DNA of 64,000 nt from Paramyrothecium sp. XJ0827 (lineage: Eukaryota > Ascomycota > Sordariomycetes > Hypocreales > Stachybotryaceae): contig JAJFPB010000009.1 of NCBI GenBank assembly GCA_020881915.1, forward strand, positions 2,604,001-2,668,000, in the 5' to 3' direction. The position numbers and the translations under genes are program-made. Each line of letters begins with the position of its first letter. Position 1 is the stretch's first letter. Shown here in pieces: positions 44,974-56,579 of this stretch. A model generated the notes under the pieces. That model ran no database searches, was not told the origin of the DNA, and saw only the letters and a list, made by a program, of their open reading frames with translations.

Positions 44974-46187
44974 TCGATGATTGTGGCTTTGCTACATGGT
45001 GATATCGAATCATGGTGGAATCATTCATCTCGAATTCCTCATCATAGTTTCCTCAAAGGGAATTAGATTAGAACGAGAATGCGCCCGAAATTGACCCTTT
45101 GCCAACTAGGTACGGCAAGCATGAACACAAGGTTGAAAACCCATACCGCTTCGTATGGAAACAAGTGAATGTGTGACTCTTATGCAGCCCCAGGAGTACA
45201 AATTCAATTTGGCGAGATGGAGCCGGCTACATGAGTTCTGCAGAAGCCTCCGAGGTTCACTAAATTGTTGAAACTGACCTCACGCTTCCAGTTCGGGTCG
45301 ACTGAGTTACTTGCTTCAGGCTGCTAAAAGATATGGCTAGTATTTCATAAATCAATCAATCTAACCTGGCGACTTAATCATGTTGAGCCTTTACCGTTGA
45401 GGGTTTTCATATCGAGGTCATCGTGAGGGGAAACATAGAGGCACATATAATAAATTACAGATACTATTTCTCTCCGAGAATTCGCATGTTGGTCTATTGT
45501 TACCTAAGAAATTAGGTATCATTAATTGATCAGGATCTAGCTACAGGCTATGTATTTAGGTCAGAAAATAGTAAAATATCCCATTAGATGTTGCCAAGGT
45601 CATGACCAGTGCAAAGCTCTTCTCGCATAGAAATGTGGCTAGGAGCGAATAGCACAGGAGCTATCGCAAGTAGCACCTCTGCTTAACCTCAAAGTTTTGC
45701 GCAATAATAGAACATAGTAGTTGTAGCAAGATAATTCTCACACGAGAGGCTTAGGCAATGTTTTTCATGCATCAAAGTTGATGGTAACACAAATCTAACA
45801 ATTGACATGTATCAAGTTGAATATTATGCAAATAGTTCATTGCACTAGGTTTCGTTGACCAATTCGGTTTATGTAATTCATGCAGGAGCTTTGTGGTCTC
45901 TGGAGAGGCGAAATGCGATAACTAAAAATAACCTGAAGATGAAACAGCACGTTGGTTGTCGCTGACAGGATTCTGATCCTTACATGTAAGCTGGCCCCCA
46001 TGCGCATTTACGCAACCCCTTCATTACATAGCTCAAACGAAGTCAGCATCCTTCGTTCATTGAGTCCTATGATGTGATGACTGATTCTCCTCACAAAACC
46101 TCACAACAAACAAGTGAAGTGGATACTTACAATCAACACCGCCTTTGCACGAGTCCATCTGAAGCCTGTACCTGACAAGACCTCACT
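44974..46187. other. AT-rich intergenic region
   Basis: About 1.2 kb, rich in TA and lacking even short plausible frames between 45300 and 45950; consistent with a mutated repeat or simply non-coding sequence. Confidence 0.45.
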
Positions 46188-47629
46188 ATGCCTCTGTTCG
46201 GGGAGACTTCAATGCTCCAATTTGCGCACTGGGCCATTACCGCCATCAGTTTCATAGCTAGCTGCCTGAGCAACTTTCTCGATATGTAGGTCTATGGTCC
46301 AGACCAATAAGCTACCAGGGCTTATATCCCCTCCAGTGGACAAAGTTTTTTTCCGCCGAATGGTCACCACCAAACACATCTGGACGGTCATACGACCGGA
46401 CGCGTTGAGCTATGGGTATGTTCTCCATACTGCCCGTAACTCTCTTACTCTGGAGGCTCATTGGGGTTCAAAGGATGCACCTTTCCCTCTGGGGCCAGTG
46501 GTCCCCGCTGCCCTAGGGAACCCGCCGCAACCATTCCGGCTGCTACTTGACCTTACATGGTCCGCTCTTGTTGTGCCAAGCGCAGAACTCGATACGTCCG
46601 ATGTAGATCCTGGGTTTCTTCTGCGCTACTTCTCAAATAGGTCTTCTACCTTTACGCCAGGCCAACAACGCGAAGAGATTTCGTACGCTGGTGTCCGTTT
46701 TAAAGGCAATGTGACCTCTGATACTTTTCGGATGGCCGGCATCGAGACTTATCAACAGTCCTTTCTCAATGCAGACTCTGTGCGCGCAATATGGATCGAC
46801 TTCTGGACTCAGTACGACGGAGTGCTTGGTTTAAGCCCTAAATGGAAGTCCTCGGATGGCAACGGCAAGGACCTTTTGCCGTCACCATGGCATTCAATGG
46901 TTGAGCAAGGCCGCCTCGAGCGTAACATCTTCGCCATTGAAATGCCCAAGGGTCCCAGGAAACGCCTAGGAGGTAGCCGCACTGGTGAACTCAGCCTTGG
47001 GGCTGTTAATGTCGCATACAAGTCAAGCGCTTTCATGAGTTTACCAGTCATGACACACGATGACTATGACCGTATCTGGGCGGTGCACGCAGAGTTTCTA
47101 TCGTGGGGCAACGAGACCAACCAAACTATCGTAAGCTTGCCCCCTTCTACAGCCGCCGTCTTCACCACAGAGTCGTTTATCGGCCTACCTGGATCGCTAG
47201 CGGAGCAGATAAGACGCTCCGTCGACCACTACTGCGATTTCATGTCCTGTTGGGTGGATTGTGCGCACCGCGCACACATGCCGAACCTGACGTTTGGACT
47301 TGCTGGTCAAAATTTGACCTTGACGCCCTATGACTACTCACCAGAGATGGTACAGGACGGGGCCAAAGCCTGCTCTTTTGACATAGTATCGACTAAGAAC
47401 ATGTACGGTCTACATTCCCTCATTCCGCCAACCGCAGTGACCTTGGGGACCACATTTTTGGCAGCGTTCTACAGGTATATTGACCTCTTCTACTGCCTGT
47501 AATGAATGTTGAGCTGACCCAAGCGCAAGTGTGTTTGACGTGGATCGAATGGAGATCAGATGTATGTGAGTTCATCTCCCATCTTTTGACTTTGAACTGA
47601 CGATTGTAGTGACGAAATCCTTAACATAA
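46188..47629 (+). CDS. Pepsin-like protein lacking catalytic motifs
   Basis: The core frame (46456-47474) reads as an A1-family aspartic-protease fold: NPPQPFRLLLDLTWSALVVPS at the first active-site strand, YDGVLGLSPKW, ELSLGAVN, and LPPSTAAVFTTESFIGLP at the second. The first motif has DLTW in place of DTGS and the second has lost its Asp, so proteolysis is unlikely. A spliced 5' end (46188-46285, 46337-46415, then 46456; introns of 51 and 40 bp) gives a signal-like start (MLQFAHWAITAISFIASCLS), but the 40-bp intron is very short; an unspliced start at 46294 is the alternative and has no signal peptide. At the 3' end, splicing 47474 to 47530 adds SVFDVDRMEI, the expected last strand; a further intron to 47610 or a stop at 47569 both fit. 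It is probably a secreted non-catalytic binding or decoy protein, or one in decay. Confidence 0.7.
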
Positions 47630-48064
47630 CACTGTACCATCGAGCTGGCAAATTTACAGCGACGCAGTAGTAATAAACCAATCAGAGCTACGGAATGCAG
47701 TGCTCGCCTCGGGCACCCGGTAGATTGAGTTCTGCAGTCAGGAGAGTACGAATAAAAGAGCTTAATCTACCATATCAGGATGGCAAGTCCATTCCCATTG
47801 CTTTTAAATTGAGAAGCATCTGCGGCGCGCATCGCGCAGAATCCCCTTTCCACTCCTCCACATGTCCATGAAACACTTGGCATTGTCCCTGTGGCTTGTG
47901 ATAGGCCCCCAATTTTTGCGGCTGTGCTCGTACGCAATCAGCCCCTGTTCTCAATCCCAGGCACCCTTTTCTGGTCTGACGGTTTCCTTCTGCACTACCG
48001 TATCGCGTCGTTCACGTTCAAGGAGCCGTAGCTTACCAGCCACTGGATGAATCACTGACACGCA
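47630..48064. other. Intergenic region, nothing recognised
   Basis: About 430 bp between the pepsin-like and F-box genes. A frame at 47862-48050 shows no motif. Confidence 0.45.
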
Positions 48065-49505
48065 ATGCCATCCAGCCTTGGCGCCCACAAGTCATGCCCC
48101 GAGAAGTCTACGCCCTCACAGGGGTCTTCAGCCACAGAAACCGGGAGGCCGTACACCCGTCTCCCCACCGAGATCTATCTGATGATATTTCACTACTTCG
48201 ACTATGAAGACCTACATAACCTCCGTTACGCAAGCCCTTTCTTTCACAATCTTCTCTCTCGGCGCTTAATGCGCAGTTTAATCGACGACTCGGTCGTGAC
48301 GCACGTGCTTGTCAGTTCCTGTCGTCACTGCAGCCGCTTCGATCCCTCATTCAGTTCGCTGGTCTGGAAGACACGTGAAAGACTGGCGCTGCGACAGCCA
48401 TACGAAGCTCTATGCAAGGACTGTGCATATGCGTTACGCCTTCTCTCACCCAAGTCCATCTGGTATCTAGAGCCGGGCGGTCAAGACCGTTCATTGTGGG
48501 ACACCCGGTTTTCTAGAGACTCTCCGTGCGCCATCAAGCAGGAGGCTTGTACTTGGTGCAGTCGACTACATATCCGGCCAGGTTCGACTCAAGCATGCGC
48601 CGAAGCATTTCAGCAAGCCAAAAACTTTGGCTACGGCGCTCGACTATTCAGAGGCCTGACTTTCCTGGTCTCCTTTGTGCTGGGCTTAGTATATTCACGG
48701 GACATTGTGGGCGTTGCGGTGAGCGGCTCGGTGAGTATCATTAAGATTTGCTGAAGTCACTGGCAGCTGAAGCCCGCTGACTTATGGTGGTAGTTGACAA
48801 GTCTACTCATGGTGATGGTCTGGCTCATGGTGCTTGCTGATCCGGATCGCGATCCTAGCACATCACGCGGCTATTATACAAGACAAACTCATCGGGTAAG
48901 CTCGATTCCTGCGCAACTCTGTGCTCGTATCATCATGGTTGCGTTGGCCATAGTTCCAGTAGTGTCAAGCACGGAAGCAGCTGCCCTAGGCAATAGGAGC
49001 TCTGTCATGATCTCAACAGTGGTCCTGAGCTATTTTCACCTGTGAGTAGCAATCCTGACATTAATGTGGCAGTGCACCTCGCCTAACCGTGTGCATTCAT
49101 AGTCTGAACTGCTCGGTTACTTTGATTGGCCTCTGTATCATATGTAGTAGCTATGATCTCCGCATCGTCCAAAGTCGAAAGAACTTGCCTTTGTGGAGCA
49201 ACTTGGCAAAGTTAGGAGCTCAATTCTTCGTCTTTTTTGCCTACGCTGAAGCCCTGATACGGGAGCAAGTTGGTTACAATGAATCTAGGCCGACCTTTGA
49301 GGTACTGAAGCGAGATTTTCTGCGGTATTGGCCTGCGTTTGGTAACAATCTGAGGGACTGGGTGTCTCGGGAGGAAGGAATGGCTAATTGGGAATTTTGT
49401 TTGACCGCGGCTATAATTACACTTCCCTACTTGGCAATGGTCTGCTATGACCTTGTAGCTGATGTCAAAGCGCGCAGAGCAAGAAGGAGGCAGGGAGACG
49501 GGTGA
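48065..49505 (+). CDS. F-box protein with multiple membrane segments
   Basis: Three exons, 48065-48730, 48794-49041 and 49103-49505 (introns of 63 and 61 bp), 438 residues; all junctions keep phase. The N-terminal F-box reads RLPTEIYLMIFHYFDYEDLHNLRYAS (split here at about residues 32-57) and is followed by a Cys-rich segment (SSCRHCSRF, CKDCAY, ACTWCSRLH, three CxxC-type pairs) that could bind zinc. The C-terminal half carries about six hydrophobic segments, among them LTFLVSFVLGLVY, LLMVMVWLMVLA, IIMVALAIVPVV, LIGLCIICSS and LTAAIITLPYLAMVCY. F-box proteins select substrates for SCF ubiquitin ligases; a membrane-anchored version is unusual and would act on membrane or ER proteins if active. 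The function is not known. Confidence 0.75.
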
Positions 49506-49791
49506 TGACCCAGGAGAATAGGGGTTCGAAAAAGTAGATTGTCGCCAGGTGAAGTTCGGGCTTCCTTCATCCTTTCTCCAAGTCACAATTACTAATGTTC
49601 TTCAAAAAAGAAGTTACTCGGGAGTGGATGGGTAACATATGGACTCTCAAGCCAATTGGGACCTTTGACATTGCTGGAATTCCGGATCTCCACCCGAATG
49701 GTACCATGAGACTTTTGCCGTGAATCAGGTATCTGCAGGGACTCATCTAGGATCTAGCTATCTATAACGCGCTCTGGTGGCCCTTCCAAAT

Positions 49792-50918
49792 CTACAAGTC
49801 GGGACATTGGCTTTGTTTGACGATGTAAAACTGATCCAAGGCCCTGACAAACGCCATAAAGTGAATTGTGAGCCCAATGGCCATTCCTACATGGAAGATC
49901 TGATGCGACTGGCACCAGATATCGAAGACACCAGGCTTCCACGACTCGGTCACTCGCAGCTGGTTCAGGAAGCAGTGTCAGCCTCAACTTGTAGATATCA
50001 AAGCTATAACAGAAGGAACGAGGCCACTTACCGCGTAAATAGTCACGGACACTAGATAGGTGAGAAGAGCCAATCCATAGAGCGACGCTCCATACTCAGT
50101 CGATGCCCGGGACCAGCCAACCTGAAAAATCTTGATAGCGATGGGGTAGAATGCCGAAGATGCCATGATGGAGAAGACCACGCCGCGGAGTGGTCGCATC
50201 CTGTGGGCTTGGAAAGATTTCACGAAGAGGACCAGCATGGCCGCGATGAATTGGGCAACAAGGTCAACCTGAAATGCGTGATTTAGCCAGCAAGCTCCCT
50301 CGAATTTCAAAGAGGACAGACAACAAAGAGATGAAAAAGAAGACCTACGGCAATCCAGGTAAACTTGGCCTGACGTGAAGCGCACGGGAAGGTGTACCAA
50401 AGGCCCGGTGGGAAGCACCCGGCCGTGACGGTGAGGATTCCCACAAAATCGAGCTTGAGGCAAAAGAAATGCGTTGCATGCGAATGGTTGGACAGGACAT
50501 GGTAGGTCGTCGAAAGAAGGTAGCAGATGGTCCCGCCAAGGAAGAACAGGAAGAAGACGATTGCGTCGTCGGCGCTGGTGGCTTGATACCGCTCCTTGGC
50601 GTGCACGCTCCACCACGAGCCCAGCACGACCATCCAGACGGCGGCGAAAAGGTGAGTGTAAATGTTGCCCGTCTCGTTGTGAATGTAGCCCATGCTCTTG
50701 ATGCACTCCCAGTACGAGTTGGTTTCAGGCCGCCAGCCTGAGAGGATGAACTCATTGTCCTTGGCCCACTCGGGCAACTCGTCGAAGAGGAGGAGAAGTT
50801 GCGTCTTGGCCTTCTGGAGCAGGGCGGTCGTGTCCGAAGTGTCAAGGTTATGCTCCTCGGTGCTGTCTTGGTGCACTGCCGGCGACGCCATTCTCTGCCT
50901 CACGGTGGACTCCATCAT
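49792..50918 (-). CDS. PAQR (adiponectin-receptor/Izh, HlyIII) membrane protein
   Basis: Three exons, 50918-50349, 50268-50032 and 49959-49792 (introns of 80 and 72 bp), 324 residues. The last exon lies outside the long open frames but is fixed by the conserved ending RVTESWKPGVFDIWCQSHQIFH. The family's seven-span topology is visible: NETGNIYTHLFAA at span 1, YLLSTTYHVLSNHS and LDFVGI (the zinc-site Asp and His region), FYPIAIKIFQVGW, and the SHQIFHV His pair in the last span. Fungal Izh proteins work in membrane lipid and zinc homeostasis; animal homologues are ceramidase-like receptors. The start at 50918 has a second Met one codon later and another at 50891 (MASPAV); any is possible. Confidence 0.92.
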
Positions 50919-52813
50919 AAACGAGACAGTCCTTTCTGCAACGGGTATTTGGGATCTAGAGGCGACAACTTGCTTTTGCTCTTAGGCCAGTAGAGAGGGA
51001 CATTTGGGGATAGGCCAGATAGGCTGCCTGCACCTAAAGGGGTTCGTATCCGTTTAGGACAGCCATCAGCGGCCATATGCAGTTAGCCTGCAGTAAGACA
51101 TTTCACACCTTCCAAAGGCGGATAGTAATGGCTTGGCACAAGGGCTTTCACTTTCAGCCGCTCCCTGTGGTAGCGCTGAGATCATGATGGAACACGCACA
51201 AACTACAAGTATTGGACGAAAAAGTTTAGAAACGAAGTCTGCAAATGGATACTTGGCTGAGTTTGTCAGCGCCAAAGTGGCCCTGAGACAGACATACTTC
51301 AAAACAAGGCAATCCAGATACCCATTGAGGAAACTTCGCAGCTCCAATTTTCGCTTTTAGTGAGTGCATTTCATTGCTAGCTCAACCATAGCCTAGCAAG
51401 CCTAGCTTCGCTCAGGCCGTAAAGAATACAAGCCTGCGAGCAAGGCTGGTCCACAATGGGGGCAGTACGTCCTGCGTGTTGGACCGTACCCAAAGCCGGC
51501 CTAGAGCTTTGCCTAGGGACCAGCACAATCAACGAGCTAATCTCTAAGACACTTAGCACATAAACTCATGTCGATTTTAAGAGCCAGTATTGAGGATGTG
51601 CAATCCGAGTAGCCTCAGAATTTATTTTCAACTTGACCGGATACTTATACAAAAAAGCCCCCAAAGCTTTTCCCATCCTCACTACCCATGTCAGATTCCA
51701 AAGTCATACTTACTCCGACCGCTTGACCGAAACGTACAGGGGTCTGTGTTATGTAATCCCAGTGCCGAGAACAATTCGCTGTTCAAAATGGTTGCCGAGG
51801 TAAAACTTCAGATGAAGTTTGACCTCCAAATTACACAATTTCGCGATAGTGCACCTACCATTTATCCCCTACTTCACATAGGCAGTGCACGAACTTTGAC
51901 CATTTTTTCACTACGCCTACTTTGAGTCCAGCCGTGTTCGAGAAAATTTTGCGTTTATGCAAGACGCACAACATCGACTTCATCGAACATTTTGCTCAAT
52001 CCGAATGGCCAAGTGGTTTCGAGGCTATCCTGCGGATATCCACCACCTCGGTCAAATATATTTCGAAAAGTATGCAAATACCGCAGATAGCTCCGTTCCC
52101 TGAAAAATCGACGTCAAGTCACGAGCAGTGGGTTTAGTAGAAGTTGCCAAGCAATGCAAACGCAGAAATGAATCCACATGGAGATTCACATGTGAGCATC
52201 ATGTGCTTGCAAGACTGAGGTCTGAGGTAGTCTGGTAAGCATGGCTAAATATAGAGTATACTTAAAAATCTTCGACTGGCCTTGAATCTATGTAATCAAA
52301 ATTGTCGAGGACGCCTGTGGCGATCGGAGATTGAGGTAACGCGTGATGTGAAAAATCCTGAAAGGGCCAATGGAGGTATACCTGATTGCAGCAGACATAG
52401 CTCAGCCACTATAGCCTATGAACTCATCTAATATATCTGCTTAAATTATATATACATTTCCCATAACAAAGGCTTTCCAAATCTATGTTTTAGCTTTCTA
52501 ATAAAGTATTCTCTTCTAATTAGCGCCTTAAAACTAAAGATTATATATTAACCTACCACAAGGCTTATAGCAACCAGTAGCTCCATTATAATTAGTAAAC
52601 AATCTCAAGGTAGGCTGCTTGTCTATCGTCGCAACGGGCAGACCGATAAGTAGCGTTGAAGACGTCGTATATACTTTTACAATGCTAAATGCTTCTTTAA
52701 GGGCTTCTTTAATAAATTTTAATAAGTGAAGCCTATCGCCAAAGTAAGACACCAGCAAGTCGCAAAGTCGAAGGAGTTAAGGAAGAGGCTGTAAATATTT
52801 CAGAATGTATAAG
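50919..52813. other. Gene-poor region, AT-rich from 52400
   Basis: About 1.9 kb. No supported gene. From about 52380 to 52560 the sequence is strongly AT-rich (TATATATA-type runs), and a minus-strand frame at 52534-52758 without an ATG may be a remnant. This looks like mutated repeat DNA. Confidence 0.4.
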
Positions 52814-54238
52814 TTATCTAGTTCCAAAGTTTTCCCCCCGTCTTTCAAAGAGTAAACTCATTGCGATTTCAGTTCCTTCGTCGTCATTAGCTTCAAGAGT
52901 CTTAATAGATTTAAGCTCATAGCCTTCAAAGACTTCTCGGTTGAACCCAACAGTATTGAGGTAAGAGTAGTTATTATCCAATCCAAGAAGTACCCTAAAT
53001 TGCGCCCCTTCCTCCCCAGGTGCGTCCTTTTTAAACTCCGCAGGCTGCCCTTTTTTTCCAACAGCAGCATGAGCTGCCGGGACAACCTTTTTGGCAAGTT
53101 CATTTTCGACGATATCTGAGATTAGATGGAGTTCTTTAAGGTTATCCCACTTTCCGGATCGCTATAGGCCGCCTTTAGTATATATAGTCAACGTAAATGT
53201 TCATAGAAACTCACTTACCATGGCAGCCTCAAAAACAAGTTGAGAAACGGGTACGGATTTCTTCTCTGCTTCTGGATTTGGCACCCGTTTACGCTCTGCG
53301 TCCTGCGCCCAGCCAACGTCTGGCCTGTACATATATCTGTTTGCATCATTTTCTCTATAACGCTCGTGTCCGACAATAGCTAGGTTGTCGTCGTCGTCGT
53401 CCTGGTTGTCCTTGTCCTCGTTTTCCTTGCGCTGCTTGGCCCTGCCAAAGCTCATTCTTGCCACAGGAAAACCGTCACCTTGGATCGAGTTAATTCTATA
53501 AGTCACCCAATCATCCGTTGCTTTGAACTTCTTATCGAGGCCTAAAGCAGGGATTGAATCGCCCACACCATTGAATTTGTCTGGTTCGATCTGGTAATTC
53601 TGGTCTATACGTTGAGTCCACTCAGGGTTTGTACTGGTGGGATTTTTCAGGCGGTCGACGCCTGTACCGCCAATGGTCCATAGTTTCTTCTCTGTTTCCG
53701 TCAAATCATCCGGTATTTTCCGGCTCCCGCAGCCCTCGGCTCTGCACCGTATGTCCGTTTCTTCCGGCGATTTAGGTTTCTGATCCGGGGTTTTATCCTT
53801 GGGTTTAGATTTTTCAGGCTCGCGGCTGCCATCATTGCTGGGTTTCTTGTCGGAAGGGCCATTGTGGCCTGGCTGATTGCCATTGGGATTTCCCGCAGGA
53901 GGTTTATCTGTACCAATTTGAATTGGCCGGGGCTTGCTGCCGTGAACATTGGCAGGTGTTTTGCCTGGTCCAGCACCAAAACCACCACCGCCAATCTTGA
54001 TTCCGCCTGGCCTACCTCCAATGCCGAAAGGAAATCCCCGAACATGATGATTTTTAGAATCCTCATATACTTTTCTCGTATTATCAGTTACCTTCGTGGG
54101 ATATGATCATATATTGCAAGGTGCGTTCTTACATTCCAAAGTACTAATAGTAGAGCTTGAGATTGCCCTGCCGGAGCTCTCGGGTAGGCTTCCCAGAGCA
54201 GCCAAGGTAAGTAAGAGGCCTGGGACGTGGAGACGCAT
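52814..54238 (-). CDS. Unrecognised secreted Gly/Pro/Lys-rich protein
   Basis: Three exons, 54238-54133, 54069-53219 and 53161-52814 (introns of 63 and 57 bp), 434 residues; phases agree at both junctions and removing the introns clears all stops. A signal peptide (MRLHVPGLLLTLAALGS) is followed by a low-complexity region (about residues 50-140) that is Gly-rich (GGRPGGIKIGGGGFGAGPG), then Pro/Lys-rich. A short Cys motif (CRAEGCGSRK) comes next, then a more structured C-terminal half (about residues 160-434) starting KLWTIGGTGVDRL and containing an acidic DDDDD run and a basic RKR. I do not recognise the family. The gene is surrounded by AT-rich DNA and tandem repeats, a setting often seen for effector or other fast-evolving genes; this is context, not evidence of function. 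Confidence 0.65.
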
Positions 54239-54422
54239 GATGAAAGATGTAAGATCAAGGTGCCAACGAGATCAAATCAAGTGACAGCTAAATCAAATGA
54301 CAGCTATTGGACTTTAGGAAAATGGATGTCAACGGTAATGATTGCTGCTGTGTTGGAGAAAAATTGATGAAGGAAGATACTGAGGACGCTATATGCCTGG
54401 TTTATAAGAAGTCATCTCTGGT

Positions 54423-54943
54423 GTTGGTAGAAAGGAAAGCCCCCAGAGCTTCAAAATATATTTAGCATCACCGAGTTATTGTTGTTTATGTTGAAACAAC
54501 AAGACTAATAAATTCAGTTGTAACACGAATCTTTACCCGTCTCACTAACACAAAATCTTACCCATCTTACCAACACGACCAATCTGAAAGTAATTTTAGA
54601 GTCGTGTGTCTAATGTTGGTAAGACGAAAAGCCCTTAGAGCTTGAAAATATAATTAGCATCACAGAGTCATCGTTAGTTACATTAAAACAAGCGGACTAA
54701 CAAATTCACTCCCAACACAAATCTTACCTATCTTACCAACACGACCAATCTGAAAGTAATTTTAGAGTCGTGTGTCTAATGTTGGTAAGACGGAAAGCCC
54801 TTAGAGCTTGAAAATATAATTAGCATTACAGAGTCATCGTTAGTTACATTAAAACAAGCGGACTAACAAATTCACTCCCAACACAAATCTGAACACATCT
54901 CACCAACACGACCAACCTAAAGGCAATATTAGAGTCGTGTCTC
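54423..54943. repeat. Tandem ~166-bp repeats with internal palindromes
   Basis: Three units in direct order. Two are nearly identical (period 166 bp, e.g. GTCGTGTGTCTAATGTTGG at 54601 and 54767); the left unit is diverged and carries an extra partial duplication (offset about 192 bp). Each unit contains an inverted pair, CTTACCAACA...TGTTGGTAAG (54567-54576 with 54614-54623; 54732-54741 with 54780-54789), that encloses a second pair CACGAC...GTCGTG. The right end at 54934 keeps only part of this. No coding potential is seen. Confidence 0.85.
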
Positions 54944-55313
54944 TTCAAATTGAGAGAATGCGTAGTGGGAGAAAACGACAGAGTAGCCGCGTGATCCGTG
55001 TATTCCTTGACTAAAGACCCCAGTCGGACCCCAAAAGCCCCCATTCGGACCCCATTGTGCGCGCGCATGTGCCACATGAAACAGCAATTGTTAATAAGGT
55101 ATTTTAAGAAACTCAGCTTCGAGGAGGATTGATGGGTCAAGTCCTCCACGAGGGATTTGATCCAGCTATATGTATTCTTAAGCGTAGTTGGCTAATGATC
55201 AAAGTCTCCGTGTTAGAGCCAAACCAAACCTATACATCGGATGTTGATTTCCGCTGTTCATTCTCCGAATTTGTTTTGAAGCTCCATTGTCTCGCCATCC
55301 AACTCGCAGTACT
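54944..55313. other. Intergenic region before the ankyrin gene
   Basis: About 370 bp. Short near-repeats of CGGACCCC occur around 55020-55055, next to an alternating TGTGCGCGCGCATG tract. Confidence 0.4.
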
Positions 55314-56579
55314 ATGGAGCTGCTAAGTTTGCCTGCCGAAATTGTGAAGGATATCATTTCCTCCATGGTGCAACAGCTGGGGATAATAGAATCCATGAGA
55401 GTTCGTCTCACATGTCGTGAGTCTTATCGATTAATGGGTCAATGACTTCTTCAGCTAACAGTTATAGGTCTGTTTGCCCACGAGATCCTTGATGCTCTTA
55501 TTGCATCCCGGGTCATTGAAGCTGTATTTGAAAAACGCAAGCATAGACTCAATAAGCAACATGGAATCATGGCGCGATACTTATGCCATCGAGTCCGTAC
55601 CGATCAGCCGCTGACTCATCCATGGGTTATCACAATCCGTGAGACCTGTAAGATGTTAATGGCACATTATGAGAGCTTGGGCCATGCCGGTCAACAGACC
55701 GAAATATTGGAGGGAAGAATATGTCTGTGTCTAGCAGTGAACGCAAGTCATAATATCTTCAAAGTTCTTACAGGACACGACGAGGACGACAAGGCTCATT
55801 ATAACGGTGGTACTTTAGAGAATTGTCTTGCAATAGCAGCATGGATAGGAGATTTAACTTTGGTCAAGTCTTTGCACCGCGGTTCAGACCCAATATCGTT
55901 CTTCGGAAGACCATCATGGGCCGCAGCTGCAAATGGCCATATTACTATATTGCAGTTTCTTTTCGACCAGGGTGCCTTACCGTTCGAGCCCAATTTTACG
56001 GTTGGGTACGGCTTCAGACTCTCCGCATCTCCTATAATAGTGGCATCATATATGGGCCATACAAAAGTTGTCCAGCTCTATCTTAGAGAAGCATATTATA
56101 GTGAAGAGGCGCGCTGGGAGGAGAAGGCAGCAATCCATTTTGCGGTAATGGCGGACAAGGTCAACACCCTGAAGCTTTTGTTGGAACACTCGCGAGATTA
56201 TTTTAGCACCATCGAATACCTTATGGAATTGGATAGTGGACTTGTGTTAAGCTCGCACCTGGGTTGCATCAAATCCGCCAGGCTCCTTTTGGATCATGGT
56301 GCAAACCCTGACGAGTGTGATTCAGGCCAATACTCATGTCTACAGAAAGCAGCAAAGGCTGGCTACGAACAAATCGTCAGGATGCTGCTCGATGCCGGGG
56401 CATCGACCGAGGCACCTAAATATATGATACATCGCACCTCTCCTGAAAAAATTAAGAGGTATAAACGAGAAGACGCACTGACACTCGCTAGATTAGGCGG
56501 TCATACAGCTATCGTTAATATTATTGAAAGAAGACAAGCAGGGCAGCAGGACCGAGCGAGTAGAGTAGGGTTAAACTGA
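55314..56579 (+). CDS. Ankyrin-repeat protein
   Basis: Two exons, 55314-55416 and 55468-56579 (51-bp intron, GTGAGT donor, TTATAG acceptor), 404 residues. The first exon supplies the fungal-specific N-terminus (MELLSLPAEIVKDIISSMVQ), a leucine-rich helix similar to an F-box start and joined across the intron to TCRLFAHEILDALI. At least five ankyrin-like repeats follow: LAIAAWIGDLTLVKSLHRG, WAAAANGHITILQFLFDQGA, IVASYMGHTKVVQLYL, LSSHLGCIKSARLLLDHGAN and LQKAAKAGYEQIVRMLLDAGA, then LARLGGHTAIVNIIE at the end. Ankyrin repeats mediate protein-protein contacts; proteins of this build are abundant in plant-associated ascomycetes and mostly unstudied. Confidence 0.88.

Noticed and set aside
46294..46455. 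Unspliced ATG start of the pepsin-like gene at 46294
   Set aside because: It gives no signal peptide and reads through two GT-AG segments; kept only as the alternative model.
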